In this document: positions 1 to 9,095 of the stretch, in pieces
Layout of the letters: each line of letters begins with the position of its first letter
Numbering within the stretch: the first letter of the stretch is position 1
Assembly (NCBI RefSeq): GCF_021497505.1
Contig: NZ_CP069349.1
Coordinates: 1,579,001 to 1,643,000 of the forward strand
Length of the DNA: 64,000 nucleotides
Reading direction: 5' to 3'
DNA from: Turicibacter sp. TJ11
GTDB lineage: Bacteria > Bacillota_I > Bacilli_A > MOL361 > Turicibacteraceae
Translations under genes and position numbers: made by a program
The notes under the pieces: model-generated
Database searches by the model: none
Told to the model about the DNA's origin: nothing
Seen by the model: the letters and a program-made list of their open reading frames with translations, nothing else

Positions 1-1280
1 ACCGCTTTATCCGTTGAAATGAGCACAAAGCGTTTCACCCCATAAACACTCGCCAGTTCCGCTGTATTGAGTGTTCCAAGCACATTATTTTTAATCGCTT
101 CAGACGGACTCACTTCCATGAGTGGTACATGTTTGTGTGCGGCCGCATGAAACACGACATTTGGCTGGTACGTTTGATAAATCTCTTCTAATCGATGACG
201 ATCTCGAACCGAGGCAATCAACGTCACTAAATTTAAGTTTGGATACTGACGTAACAATTCATTTTGTAAATCATACGCATTATTTTCATAAATATCTAAA
301 ATAATGAGTTGCTTTGGATTAAACTTTACAATTTGACGACAAAGTTCTGAACCAATCGATCCTCCACCACCCGTCACCATCACGACTTGATGTTCTAAAT
401 ACTCATGAATCCCTTCATAATCAAGCTTAATCGAATCCCGAGCCAGTAAATCCTCTACTTGTACCTCACGAATCATGTTAAGATTAAACTTACCATCAAT
501 GAGTTCAAAAAGCCCCGGCATCATTTTAACCGTTAATCCAAGTTGTTTAATCGTGAGTGAAACTTCTTTTAGAAGACTTTCCTCAATATTTGCAATGGCG
601 ATAATGACTTCATCAATTTGATGTTGATGAACGATTTGTTCTAAGTCTTCATGTGTTCCATATACCGGTGTATTTCCAATCACCGTGCCTAATTTTTCTT
701 GATCATCATCCATAAAACCAATGACTTTTTTCCCTAAATGAGGGTTTCGCTTATATTCATTCGCCACTAAGCTTCCACCCATACCAGCTCCATAAATCAA
801 AACGCGCTGAACCTTATGCTGATATTCATATTGACGTGAGATGATCATTCGACGAATGATACGCCACAAAATACGAACTCCGTTACAAAGTAGCATTGCC
901 AAAATCCCAGCAAGTGTCGTCACGAGTAATGGTACACGATGAGGAAGTAGCATTGAAATCATCAAGTTAATGATCGTTCCCCCCATAAACGCCAGCGTTC
1001 CAAGCATAAAATCCTCAATTCCCGCTAACGTCCAAATACTTTGATACTGCTTCATGATCCATTGACAAAGCAATAAGACACCTAACCCAAACATCACTTC
1101 CCACTGGTGTGTCATTAAAAGAGCTAACGTCTCACTTAGGGGATTTCCTTCTAAGTAATAACGAAACATCATCGCTAATCCATACGATAGTAGAATTAAC
1201 AACGTATCAATCCCTATTAAAACTCCCTTTTTCACACGACGCTTTTTAAGAATTGGTCCCTGTAATATTAATTCTCTCAT
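1..1280 (-). CDS. capD: CapD/EpsC-type nucleotide-sugar dehydratase, 3' end outside window
   Basis: The reading frame is open from an ATG at 1278-1280 to the left edge, so the C-terminus is missing. An AGGAGG-like ribosome binding site precedes the ATG. The N-terminal third has four hydrophobic membrane segments, followed by a nucleotide-binding domain (VLIYGAGMGGS). After that comes a second Rossmann fold with VTGGGGSIGSELC and the LISTDKA motif. This is the layout of membrane-bound UDP-GlcNAc 4,6-dehydratases/epimerases (CapD, EpsC, PglF). Such enzymes make the precursor of the first, often 2,4-diamino, sugar of a cell-surface glycan. It lies about 125 bp downstream of cpsD on the same strand and is probably in the same operon. 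The substrate is inferred from the family. Confidence 0.9.
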   Translation of the reverse strand, partial: MRELILQGPILKKRRVKKGVLIGIDTLLILLSYGLAMMFRYYLEGNPLSETLALLMTHQWEVMFGLGVLLLCQWIMKQYQSIWTLAGIEDFMLGTLAFMGGTIINLMISMLLPHRVPLLVTTLAGILAMLLCNGVRILWRIIRRMIISRQYEYQHKVQRVLIYGAGMGGSLVANEYKRNPHLGKKVIGFMDDDQEKLGTVIGNTPVYGTHEDLEQIVHQHQIDEVIIAIANIEESLLKEVSLTIKQLGLTVKMMPGLFELIDGKFNLNMIREVQVEDLLARDSIKLDYEGIHEYLEHQVVMVTGGGGSIGSELCRQIVKFNPKQLIILDIYENNAYDLQNELLRQYPNLNLVTLIASVRDRHRLEEIYQTYQPNVVFHAAAHKHVPLMEVSPSEAIKNNVLGTLNTAELASVYGVKRFVLISTDKA

Positions 1281-1405
1281 GTGCGACCTCCTCCACTTTA
1301 AATCATCTATCGGTTATCAAATCATGAAACAGTGTCATTTCTACAAGATGACATCCTTATTTAATCAGAATTATCACAACTAGAATTGACACGATTTCAT
1401 CACAC

Positions 1406-2140
1406 CTAAAACAGTCGACTAAACACTCCACGACGCTTTTTCACCGATGTGTCTTTCGTTGATTGATTAGCCCCATACTCATAATACTGATACCCATAAT
1501 AACCTTTACCATCTGCTGGAACCATCGTCAGCACCGTTCCTAACACTTTAGCTCCTACGTTTTGTAATAACTTCATCGCACGAACGGCACGATCTCGATC
1601 CGTTTGATGAGAGGCAACCACCATCAATGTTCCATCGACAAGTGTCGATAAAATTGCCGCATCCGTCACAACCCCAACCGGTGGTGCATCAATTAAAATT
1701 AAGTCAAAATGTTGTTTTAATTCTTCAAGTAATTCTTTAAAACGATTTGAGTTTAATAATTCAGCAGGGTTAGGTGGAATAGGCCCACACGTTAAAACAT
1801 GAATGTCTAATGCCGTTGACTGAATAACCTCTTGAAATGGTACATTTTGTGCGAGGACATTTGACACCCCATTAAGATTAGATAACCCTAAATAAGTATG
1901 CAAACGCGGACGACGAAGATCGCCTTCAAGCAATAACACTTTTTTTCCTGTTTGAGCAAATGAAACCGCCAAGTTACACATCGTCGTTGACTTTCCTTCT
2001 GACGCATTCGTACTTGTAACGACCATACTCTTTAACTCTCCAGCAACTGTTGAAAACTGTAAGTTAGTACGAAGAGTACGATAGGCTTCAGCTTCTAACG
2101 ACTTTGGATTCACTAAAGACATAATCTGAGTTTGCTGCAT
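1406..2140 (-). CDS. cpsD: CpsD/CapB-type BY-kinase (tyrosine autokinase)
   Basis: This 244-residue protein has a Walker A-like motif (TNASEGKSTTMCNLA), a Walker A' motif (LLLEGDLRRP) and a Walker B motif (DLILIDAPP). The C-terminus carries a tyrosine cluster (GYYGYQYYEYG), the autophosphorylation tail of bacterial tyrosine kinases. It is the cytoplasmic half of the split Wzc system and is activated by the membrane protein encoded immediately upstream (cpsC, one nucleotide between genes). By family knowledge the pair controls chain length and export of capsule or exopolysaccharide. Its length is typical. Confidence 0.95.
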   Translation of the reverse strand: MQQTQIMSLVNPKSLEAEAYRTLRTNLQFSTVAGELKSMVVTSTNASEGKSTTMCNLAVSFAQTGKKVLLLEGDLRRPRLHTYLGLSNLNGVSNVLAQNVPFQEVIQSTALDIHVLTCGPIPPNPAELLNSNRFKELLEELKQHFDLILIDAPPVGVVTDAAILSTLVDGTLMVVASHQTDRDRAVRAMKLLQNVGAKVLGTVLTMVPADGKGYYGYQYYEYGANQSTKDTSVKKRRGVFSRLF

Positions 2141-2845
2141 CTAATACCCCTTCCTTTCTACCTTTGATTTTGGAATGACACCAAGAACAGGAACCCCTAG
2201 TATTGACTCGGCTTCATCCGGTGTTTTAATCGAACGATCTAAATATTCCATTAAAAACACTAACCCGACACTCACCATTAATCCTAAAATCCCTGCAATC
2301 GCAATTTTAGTCGCTTTATTCTGTGAAAGTGGCGTCGTTGGTAAAACTGCCTCATCTAATACTGATGTTGAATCGACCTTCATAATGTCAAAGATTTCTT
2401 TTGAGAAAACATCGGCTAATGTATTCGCAATGTCGCGTGCTAAAATCGGATCCTGATCCGTCACCGAAATCTTAATAATCTCTGTCTCATTGACCTGAGA
2501 AACCGAAATTTTATTTAACAACTGATTAGCTGTTAAATCTAAATCTAATTCATCAATCACTGGATTTAAAATCGTTAAGCTTTTAATAATCTCCGTATAA
2601 GTCTGAACTAACTTTTGACTTAAGTTGATATCATTTTGAGTTAAAACTTCATTTTCACTTCCACGATAATCAACAAGAACCGTCGTTGACGATTGATACT
2701 GTGGAACAGGCCCAAAGAAGATCACAAACACACTTCCACCGATCAAAAACATAAGTGTCACACTAACAATTAATAACCAACGCTTCCTCAATGCCTTGAA
2801 GATATCTTCAAGCGTCATTTCATTTTCGTAATGCATCTCTTCCAT
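2141..2845 (-). CDS. cpsC: CpsC/YveK-type Wzz chain-length regulator and kinase activator
   Basis: The 234-residue protein has a cytoplasmic N-terminus, a membrane segment at about residues 25-48, an extracellular domain and a second membrane segment at about 178-198 with a short cytoplasmic tail. This is the Wzz/YveK architecture. Residues PLSQNKATKI, just before the second helix, match the conserved proline-containing motif of the family. The start at 2845 is supported by GAGG seven nucleotides upstream. It precedes cpsD directly and should anchor and activate that kinase. A very short ORF and a terminator-like hairpin lie just upstream. Confidence 0.93.
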   Translation of the reverse strand: MEEMHYENEMTLEDIFKALRKRWLLIVSVTLMFLIGGSVFVIFFGPVPQYQSSTTVLVDYRGSENEVLTQNDINLSQKLVQTYTEIIKSLTILNPVIDELDLDLTANQLLNKISVSQVNETEIIKISVTDQDPILARDIANTLADVFSKEIFDIMKVDSTSVLDEAVLPTTPLSQNKATKIAIAGILGLMVSVGLVFLMEYLDRSIKTPDEAESILGVPVLGVIPKSKVERKGY

Positions 2846-2866
2846 GCTTCTACCTCATTTCTACTT

Positions 2867-2911
2867 TTATTTAACTAGAATCACAAACCCATCGGGCGCT
2901 CTTCTCATCAC
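2867..2911 (-). CDS. Possible leader peptide of the cps operon (13-14 residues)
   Basis: A perfect AAAGGAGG site is followed at good spacing by GTG-ATG and 13 further sense codons ending in TAA. The peptide from the ATG reads MRRAPDGFVILVK. It ends 21 nt before the cpsC start, with cpsC's own ribosome binding site in between, and follows a terminator-like hairpin. The signal is direct: the ribosome binding site is the best in the region and serves no other start. Whether the peptide is functional (translation-coupled attenuation, or a small membrane-active peptide) or only keeps ribosomes on the leader is unknown. Confidence 0.5.
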   Translation of the reverse strand: MMRRAPDGFVILVK

Positions 2912-2933
2912 CTTTATTACCTCCTTTAAACAT

Positions 2934-2973
2934 AAAAAAAGCCACATCTATTAGACAATAAATGTGACCTTTT
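2934..2973 (-). terminator. Terminator-like hairpin in the cpsC leader (possible attenuator)
   Basis: On the minus strand, AAGGTCACAT and ATGTGGCTTT pair over about ten base pairs including two G-U pairs, followed by a run of seven U. No minus-strand gene lies just upstream, since galU is divergent, so the hairpin sits inside the leader of the cpsC operon. That position suggests transcription attenuation. Confidence 0.6.
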
Positions 2974-3305
2974 TAGAGTAAATCTCAACTATTTTAAAAT
3001 TATTAAAAAATTCTACCCTAAATAATAAATCATGAAACTAGCAATTCTCCCAAAATTAACAGATTAATATTTAACCCTATCTAGCATCGAATTTGTCCCA
3101 AATATTATCCCAATAACCCAATTTCCCTTTTACATAATTAAAATTTTACATTATATATTATTTTTTTACAAGTTATTTTAATAATAAACATTATTTTCCT
3201 TTTAAAAGTTTATCTTCTAAATCAGTTTGATACAATTAAAGAGTAAATCCATTTTTACAACATTATTGTTTTTTTCTACCTAATATAACAATATATTACT
3301 AATTA
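2974..3305. other. AT-rich divergent intergenic region between cpsC leader and galU
   Basis: This very AT-rich stretch has no coding potential that I can see. It must contain the minus-strand promoter of the cps operon. TTGCTA followed by TATTAT/TAGAAT-like boxes near 3030-3060 (minus) is possible, but I cannot assign it securely. Confidence 0.5.
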
Positions 3306-3334
3306 TGTACATTTCATTAAAGTTATGATATAAT
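3306..3334 (+). promoter_or_regulatory. Sigma-A-type promoter of galU
   Basis: A TGTACA -35 box (3306-3311) and a perfect TATAAT -10 box (3329-3334) are separated by 17 bp. The galU start lies 40 bp downstream, preceded by AAGGAG. Confidence 0.75.
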
Positions 3335-3374
3335 TCTGCTATCTTTTTGAAAAGAGAGAAGGAGTTAGAAAGTT

Positions 3375-4256
3375 ATGAGAAAACCTGTACGTAAAGCCGT
3401 GATTCCAGCCGCCGGATTTGGAACACGGTTCTTACCGGCAACGAAATCACAACCAAAGGAAATGTTACCAATCGTTGATAAACCAACGATTCAATACATC
3501 ATCGAAGAAGCCATTGCCTCAGGAATTGAAGAAATCTTAATCGTCACAAGTTCAACAAAGCGTTCCATTGAAGATCACTTCGATAAATCTTACGAACTTG
3601 AAGACACACTAGCTAAAAAAGGGAAAAACGACATGCTTGAAATGGTTCAAAACATTTCAAATATGGCGCAAATTCACTATATTCGTCAAAAAGAAGCAAA
3701 AGGTTTAGGACACGCCATTCTTTGTGCCAAAACTTTCATTGGAAATGAACCATTTGCTGTCTTACTTGGAGATGACATCGTCGTAAACGAGGAAAACCCA
3801 GCAACCAAACAATTAATTAATGCTTATGAGAAAAATGGCTGCTCAATCATGGGCGTTCAAACCGTAGCAGACGAAGACGTTTCTAAATATGGAATTATGA
3901 AGCCTTCAAAATCACATCAACCAGAAGGACGTATGGTGAAATTATCTGGAATGGTTGAAAAACCAAAACAAGAAGAGGCACCATCAAACTTAGCTGTGAT
4001 GGGACGCTACGTCTTAACACCAGAAATCTTTGAAATGTTAGAAACTCAAGAAGCAGGTGCTGGTGGGGAAATCCAATTAACAGATGCGATTGATCGTTTA
4101 ATGGATCGTCAAGCCGTTTATGCCTACGACTTTGAAGGACAACGCTATGATGTAGGGGATAAATTTGGATTCATTAAAGCAACGATTGACTTCTCATTAA
4201 ACCGCGACGACTTAAAAGACCAAGTCCAAGCTTACTTAAAAGAATTAATGGCATAG
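3375..4256 (+). CDS. galU: UTP-glucose-1-phosphate uridylyltransferase
   Basis: This 293-residue enzyme makes UDP-glucose from UTP and glucose 1-phosphate. The N-terminal nucleotide-binding signature ([21 protein letters not shown]) and the LLGDDIV, MVEKP and [10 protein letters not shown] motifs are all present. Its length is normal for GalU/GtaB. It stands alone on the plus strand, divergent from cpsC, next to the polysaccharide genes it supplies. The stop codon directly abuts the left end of an IS1182-type element, so any native terminator has been displaced. Confidence 0.97.
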   Translation: MRKPVRKAVIPAAGFGTRFLPATKSQPKEMLPIVDKPTIQYIIEEAIASGIEEILIVTSSTKRSIEDHFDKSYELEDTLAKKGKNDMLEMVQNISNMAQIHYIRQKEAKGLGHAILCAKTFIGNEPFAVLLGDDIVVNEENPATKQLINAYEKNGCSIMGVQTVADEDVSKYGIMKPSKSHQPEGRMVKLSGMVEKPKQEEAPSNLAVMGRYVLTPEIFEMLETQEAGAGGEIQLTDAIDRLMDRQAVYAYDFEGQRYDVGDKFGFIKATIDFSLNRDDLKDQVQAYLKELMA

Positions 4257-6151
4257 AAGGGGCTGTCTCAAAATAGATGGCCCTTGAATTAAAAATCTAA
4301 AAGATACAAAAAAAGGCAGTCCCATTCAGGACTGCTTTTTTGTATACTTTATTTATGCTGACTAAAGAAAATATACATCAAGATTATACAACTTATTCAA
4401 CTGGATATCAACTCTCTTTAACGATGGATATTCAAGTTTATATTCCACCTCATGATCCTGTACGTTTGCTTAATCAATTATTGGAGGGATTAGATGATAA
4501 AAAATTATTAAGCACTTACTCTGATAAAGGGAGAAATTCTGTCGTACCACCGGTGATCATGTTTAAGATTTTAATTTACGCGTACATGAATCGCTCTTTT
4601 TCTTCACGAGAAATTCAGCGACTTTGTCAACGGGATATTCATTTTATCTGGTTATTAAATGGATATCCAGCGCCTAGCCATCATACGATTAATCGATTTA
4701 GAAAACATCATTTAAGCGATGGTGTCATGGAAGATTTATTTGATCAATTCATTGAGCGTCTTCACACCTTAGATGAAATTCATTTTAAAAACCTATTTAT
4801 TGATGGAACAAAAATTGAAGCCAATGCCAATCGCTATTCGTTTATTTGGTTAAAATCCGTGACTAAAAATGAAGCGAAGCTCCAGGTCAAAATAGAAAAA
4901 CTCCTTCAACAAGTGAATGACATGTATCTCGTTAATTATTCATTTGATGGTGAATCCCCATTATCCGTGATGGAGTCTTGTTTACGGATGCTTCAACAAA
5001 AAGTGAATGAACAATCTCTTGAATTTGTTTATGGAAAAGGTAAGAGAAAAACCATTTTACAACGTCAAGTTGAATCAATGGAAGCATATCTTGAAAAACA
5101 ACACCTGTATCTAGCATATAAAGAAACCATTGGTCTTCATCGATCAAGTTGTTCAAAAACGGATACCGATGCCACGTTTATGAGAATGAAAGATGATCAC
5201 ATGAAAAATGGTCAATTAAAACCAGGATATAATGTCCAAATTGGCGTTGAAGCGGAGTATATTGTTCATGTTGGAATCTTTAGTTCGGCAAATGATGTCA
5301 CGACTTTGATTCCCTTTCTGACAGCCATGGAATCTCGATTATCTAAAACATATGAACGAGTGATTGCAGATGCGGGTTATGAAAGTGAAGAAAATTATGC
5401 TTATTTGAAGGAAAACCATCAAAAAGGTTTCATTAAGCCCCTCAACTATGAAACCTCAAAAACAAGAAAATATAAAGCTCAACTGGGGAAACGAGAAAAC
5501 ATGGCGTACGATGAACTCACCGATACCTATACGTGCGCAAATGGCAGAACGTTAAAACCGATCGAAGTTAAAATTCGAGAAAGTCAGACCGGTTATCGAA
5601 AAGAAGTCACGATTTATGAATGTGAAACCTGCCAAGATTGTCCTTTGCGTTTAAAATGTACAAAAGCGAAAGAAGGAAACTCAAAACGATTGGAAGTGTC
5701 TAAAAAAATGCTTTCGCTAAGAACAGAGTCACTTAAAAATATCCAAAGTGAAGAAGGGATTCTGTTAAGAAAGAATCGTTCGATTCAAGTCGAAGGTGCT
5801 TTTGGCGTGTTAAAACAAGATTACGGCTTCAGAAAATTTTTAACCCGTGGAAAAGTCCATGTCACAGTCGAACTATTGCTTCTATGTTTTGGATATAATG
5901 TGCAAAAATTACATAACAAAATTCAAAGCCATCGTTGCGGACAACAACTTCATCCAGGGAAAGTGGCTTAAAAAATCAGAATAGACTGTCATTTTGAAGG
6001 AAAGAAACGTCCTTCTTTTCGTCGTACTTAAAATTAAGTCTAACCCATAAAATTAAATTTACAGACTGATTTTTTTACGATGAATAGCCAAAAAAAGGAG
6101 CATGTTGCTCCATGACTATAAAATTTTAGTCATTTTGATACAGCCCCTTCT
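4257..6151 (+). mobile_element. IS1182-family insertion sequence, apparently complete
   Basis: Near-perfect terminal inverted repeats are visible: AAGGGGCTGTCTCAAAAT on the left and, reversed, AAGGGGCTGTATCAAAAT on the right. They enclose one full-length transposase gene. A terminator hairpin (GCAGTCC/GGACTGC plus T-run) lies at 4308-4341, inside the left end. A second one (GGAGC/GCTCC, U-run on the minus strand) lies at 6089-6112, inside the right end. Both would shield the element from outside transcription. It sits between the convergent genes galU and the LCP gene. Confidence 0.88.
4355..5971 (+). CDS. IS1182-family transposase
   Basis: The protein has about 538 residues from the ATG at 4355; an in-frame TTG at 4340 overlaps the upstream terminator and is less likely. 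An N-terminal DUF772-like domain (VVPPVIMFKILIYAYMNRSFSSR; HHTINRFRKHH) is followed by a DDE catalytic core (LFIDGTKIEANANRYSF, VIADAGYESEENY, IQVEGAFGVLKQD). A cysteine-rich zinc-binding insert (CETCQDCPLRLKC) separates the last two. The frame is uninterrupted, so the element may still be active. Confidence 0.92.
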   Translation: MLTKENIHQDYTTYSTGYQLSLTMDIQVYIPPHDPVRLLNQLLEGLDDKKLLSTYSDKGRNSVVPPVIMFKILIYAYMNRSFSSREIQRLCQRDIHFIWLLNGYPAPSHHTINRFRKHHLSDGVMEDLFDQFIERLHTLDEIHFKNLFIDGTKIEANANRYSFIWLKSVTKNEAKLQVKIEKLLQQVNDMYLVNYSFDGESPLSVMESCLRMLQQKVNEQSLEFVYGKGKRKTILQRQVESMEAYLEKQHLYLAYKETIGLHRSSCSKTDTDATFMRMKDDHMKNGQLKPGYNVQIGVEAEYIVHVGIFSSANDVTTLIPFLTAMESRLSKTYERVIADAGYESEENYAYLKENHQKGFIKPLNYETSKTRKYKAQLGKRENMAYDELTDTYTCANGRTLKPIEVKIRESQTGYRKEVTIYECETCQDCPLRLKCTKAKEGNSKRLEVSKKMLSLRTESLKNIQSEEGILLRKNRSIQVEGAFGVLKQDYGFRKFLTRGKVHVTVELLLLCFGYNVQKLHNKIQSHRCGQQLHPGKVA

Positions 6152-6155
6152 TATT

Positions 6156-7202
6156 TTATTTTACATAGCCGAACTTCTCATAAATAGCAGATTCTGTATT
6201 AATAACTGTTTGTGATGGCTGATACTGTGTATCATTATAAATAAATGCGTGTAACTCTTTTACAAGATCTTGATAACTGCTCATAATATAAAGTGGACTG
6301 TATCCCTTATAACTAATAGATTTATGAGTATTATCTGCACTTGGAATTTGCAGTTGTTCAATCTGACTTAAATCAAAGTTTAAAGCTTTTGTCCCATAAT
6401 CAATAATTTCATTTAACGTTAAATTAGTCTCAACATAAGGTAAACAAGCATCTAAAAGTGATAGTAACTCTGAATAACTTAACGTCGTCGCCTTATCAAC
6501 TAGTGCCTGAATCACCGTTGATTGACGCTCCATACGAGTAAAATCACTTCCTACATAACGATTTCTCATATATGCCATCGCTTGACGCCCAGATAAAGTT
6601 TGCAGACCACCTTTTGTTAAATGAGGCGCGTCTGTATCACCTGCATGTAAACTATTTAAATGATTAATATAATCATTCGTCACATTAATCTCTGAAGACT
6701 TAATATCAATATCAACACCACCCATGATATCAATAATCTCTTCAATCGCATCAAAGTTAAACGCTACATAACGCGTAATATCTAAATCAAAATTATAATT
6801 TAATGTTTTTAACGTTAATGGTGCCCCACCATACCAATACGCATGATTTAACTTATCAAAATCATTTTCAGGATCAGGTAAATAAATTAACGTATCACGC
6901 TGAAAGGACGTCATCTTTATTTTTTGATGATTCATATCAAGAGAGATCATCTTAATTGCATCACTACGACCATTTGATCCATCACCATCTTGATCAATCC
7001 CTAAAAGTGTGATATTAATGACATTTAAGTCTTCTTCCTTATTTAGAACTGCATCATTGACAGCCACCTCATCATGAACTAATTGATTCGTTGTATTCAT
7101 CTTAGAATAAAAATGACGAGCTGCAAACACGCCTCCACCCATAATTAATAAGAAAACAGATATAGTAGGAATCAAAATCCATAATAGTACCTTCTTTTGC
7201 AT
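6156..7202 (-). CDS. LytR-CpsA-Psr (LCP) family glycopolymer ligase
   Basis: A short cytoplasmic N-terminus and one membrane helix (about residues 6-27) are followed by an extracellular LCP domain. Conserved motifs include NVINITLLGIDQD, SDAIKMIS, SFQRDTLIYLP, KLNHAYWYGG and the arginine motif YMRNRYVGSDFTRMERQ. LCP enzymes transfer undecaprenyl-linked wall teichoic acid or capsule to peptidoglycan. The ATG at 7202 is chosen because GGGAGG lies seven nucleotides upstream; the upstream in-frame ATG at 7217 overlaps that site. The stop is only a few bases from the IS1182 right end. A second LCP gene lies at 30857, so the two bracket the main polysaccharide operon. Confidence 0.93.
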   Translation of the reverse strand: MQKKVLLWILIPTISVFLLIMGGGVFAARHFYSKMNTTNQLVHDEVAVNDAVLNKEEDLNVINITLLGIDQDGDGSNGRSDAIKMISLDMNHQKIKMTSFQRDTLIYLPDPENDFDKLNHAYWYGGAPLTLKTLNYNFDLDITRYVAFNFDAIEEIIDIMGGVDIDIKSSEINVTNDYINHLNSLHAGDTDAPHLTKGGLQTLSGRQAMAYMRNRYVGSDFTRMERQSTVIQALVDKATTLSYSELLSLLDACLPYVETNLTLNEIIDYGTKALNFDLSQIEQLQIPSADNTHKSISYKGYSPLYIMSSYQDLVKELHAFIYNDTQYQPSQTVINTESAIYEKFGYVK

Positions 7203-7590
7203 CTTAAAACCTCCCATTACAAAACCTAATTCTAAACTATTATATCTCTTCTAACTAGTAAATACAAATTTTTACTACAAATTCATTATTTTTGAAAGCA
7301 TTCTATATTTAATATAAAAATTGTTTCAAAGACATATTCTATCAAACTAATAAACCTTCTTTCTTAATTATACTTTCGTATTTCTTTGAGTTATACTGAT
7401 TCATTAATCTCTATATGAAATATCAAACACTTTTCATTTTTAAATCCTAAAATATTTTCTATTTCTCTGCACTTCGACATTGTTCTAGAGCATATCAAAT
7501 TCTAAAAATTAACTAAATAGTCTTATACTGAAGAAGTTATTTCACTAATAGTTACATCTAGATCAAAAATGATATAATCGGTGAATCTAA
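7203..7590. other. AT-rich non-coding stretch upstream of the LCP gene
   Basis: I see no credible gene here. It should contain the promoter of the minus-strand LCP gene. It ends where an IS3 fragment begins. Confidence 0.5.
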
Positions 7591-7597
7591 GTCAATA

Positions 7598-7720
7598 TTT
7601 TGGACACAAAAAAGTTAAGTTTTTAAGTAGCTTGCCGTTCAAGTTGCTCACATTCTTTAGGGGTTAAATAATTAATCGATCCATGCATTCGTTTTCTATT
7701 GTACCAGCCCTCTATTGTTT
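7598..7720 (-). mobile_element. Right-end fragment of an IS3-type element
   Basis: The reverse complement closely matches the right end of the IS3-type copy at 32007-33271. It covers the last transposase codons (GWYNRKRMHGSINYLTP-like) and the terminal TTTTGTGTCCA repeat. Only about 120 bp remain, so this is a relic. Confidence 0.75.
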
Positions 7721-7799
7721 ATAGTATTCTAATAATTAACAGGGATGCATTTGAAAAGTTAACATCTCTTTTATAAAATGATCCATATCAACTAGAGAT

Positions 7800-9095
7800 A
7801 TGGAGGAGATAGGAGTGCTAACTTTGGAGAAGAAAGAAAAAATGATTCGTTTATATCTAAAAGGTCTATCTTATACAGACATTGCTAAAGAGATAGGAAT
7901 GACTCGAAAAACGGTTAGTAAATATATCAAGCAATATGAGAAGGATCAGAAGGCGTTAGAATTGGCTACGACTCCTGAAGAAAAAGAACAGATTATTATC
8001 CTTTCATCTGCTAAGCCTAAGTATGATAGTAGTAAACGTCAACGGATTAAATTAACACCTGATGTTGAGTCAATAATTTATTCTTACTTAGAAGAAAATA
8101 AACAAAAGATTCAACAGGGTAAACGTAAACTCGTGATGAAAAATACAGATATTTATGAATGGCTGATTTCGAAAAATATTGATATTAGCTACCGTTCAGT
8201 TTGTGCTTATGTTTCTAAACAAACACAACGTTCAAAAGAGGCCTTTATTAGACAAGCTTATGAGCCAGGACAAGTGGCCGAGTTTGATTGGGGAGATGTC
8301 ACTCTTTATATTGACGAATTGGGGACTGAACGCCGCTTTAAAATTGGAGTGTTTGACTTGAAATATAGTGATAAGAGATTTGCTTATCTTTATTCACACG
8401 AAAATACGGAGGCTTTTCTCGATATTCACACTCGCTTCTTTGAAGAAATCAAAGGGGTTCCAACTGAAATCGTCTATGATAATGCACGTGTTCAAGTTAA
8501 ACATCTAGCTGGGAGAGAAAAACACTCCACTGAGGCGGTTAAAAAATTAATGAATTATTATGGTTATACGCCGCGATACACAAACCCTTACAGCGGTCAT
8601 GAAAAAGGTCATGTGGAGCGTTCTGTTGAATTAATTCGACGAAAAGCGTATAGTAAGTCCCATCATTTCAAAACCATTGCAGATGCGGTAACTGCACTTT
8701 TAGAAGCTACTAGTCGTGAAAATCAAAAAATAAAACAACGAACCAACCAATCTGCAGAGACTGTATTTGCACAAGAACAGAAGGATTTACTTCCCTATCG
8801 ATTACCGTTAGATACTTACTTAACTGCTACCTATAAAGTGAATAAATATAGCTTCATTCATGTCGATTCAAATTTTTATTCTGTTCCCGATTACTTAGTC
8901 GGAAAAGAGGTGACTGTCCGTAAAAACATTGACCAGATTAAAGTTTATTTTGATGATCGATTTTTATTTAAGGCTAAACGCTTAATCGGACGTCACCAAT
9001 ATCATATAGATATTCACCACTATCTAGCGACATTAAAAAAGAGTTCTATAATATTTGGTGTTGCTGATCAAGCAACACCTTTTTTCATGGCATAA
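7800..9095 (+). pseudogene. istA: IS21-family IstA transposase, C-terminus truncated by an ISL3 insertion
   Basis: An N-terminal helix-turn-helix (YTDIAKEIGMTRKTVSKYIK) and a DDE core (VAEFDWGDV, VYDNARVQVK, GHEKGHVERSVE) identify IstA. At about 9043 the protein changes abruptly after HHYLATLKK into 17 residues encoded by the left end of the following ISL3 element. No IstA C-terminus and no istB helper ATPase gene is present, so the element is dead. The left end of the IS21 remnant is probably near 7745. Confidence 0.85.
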
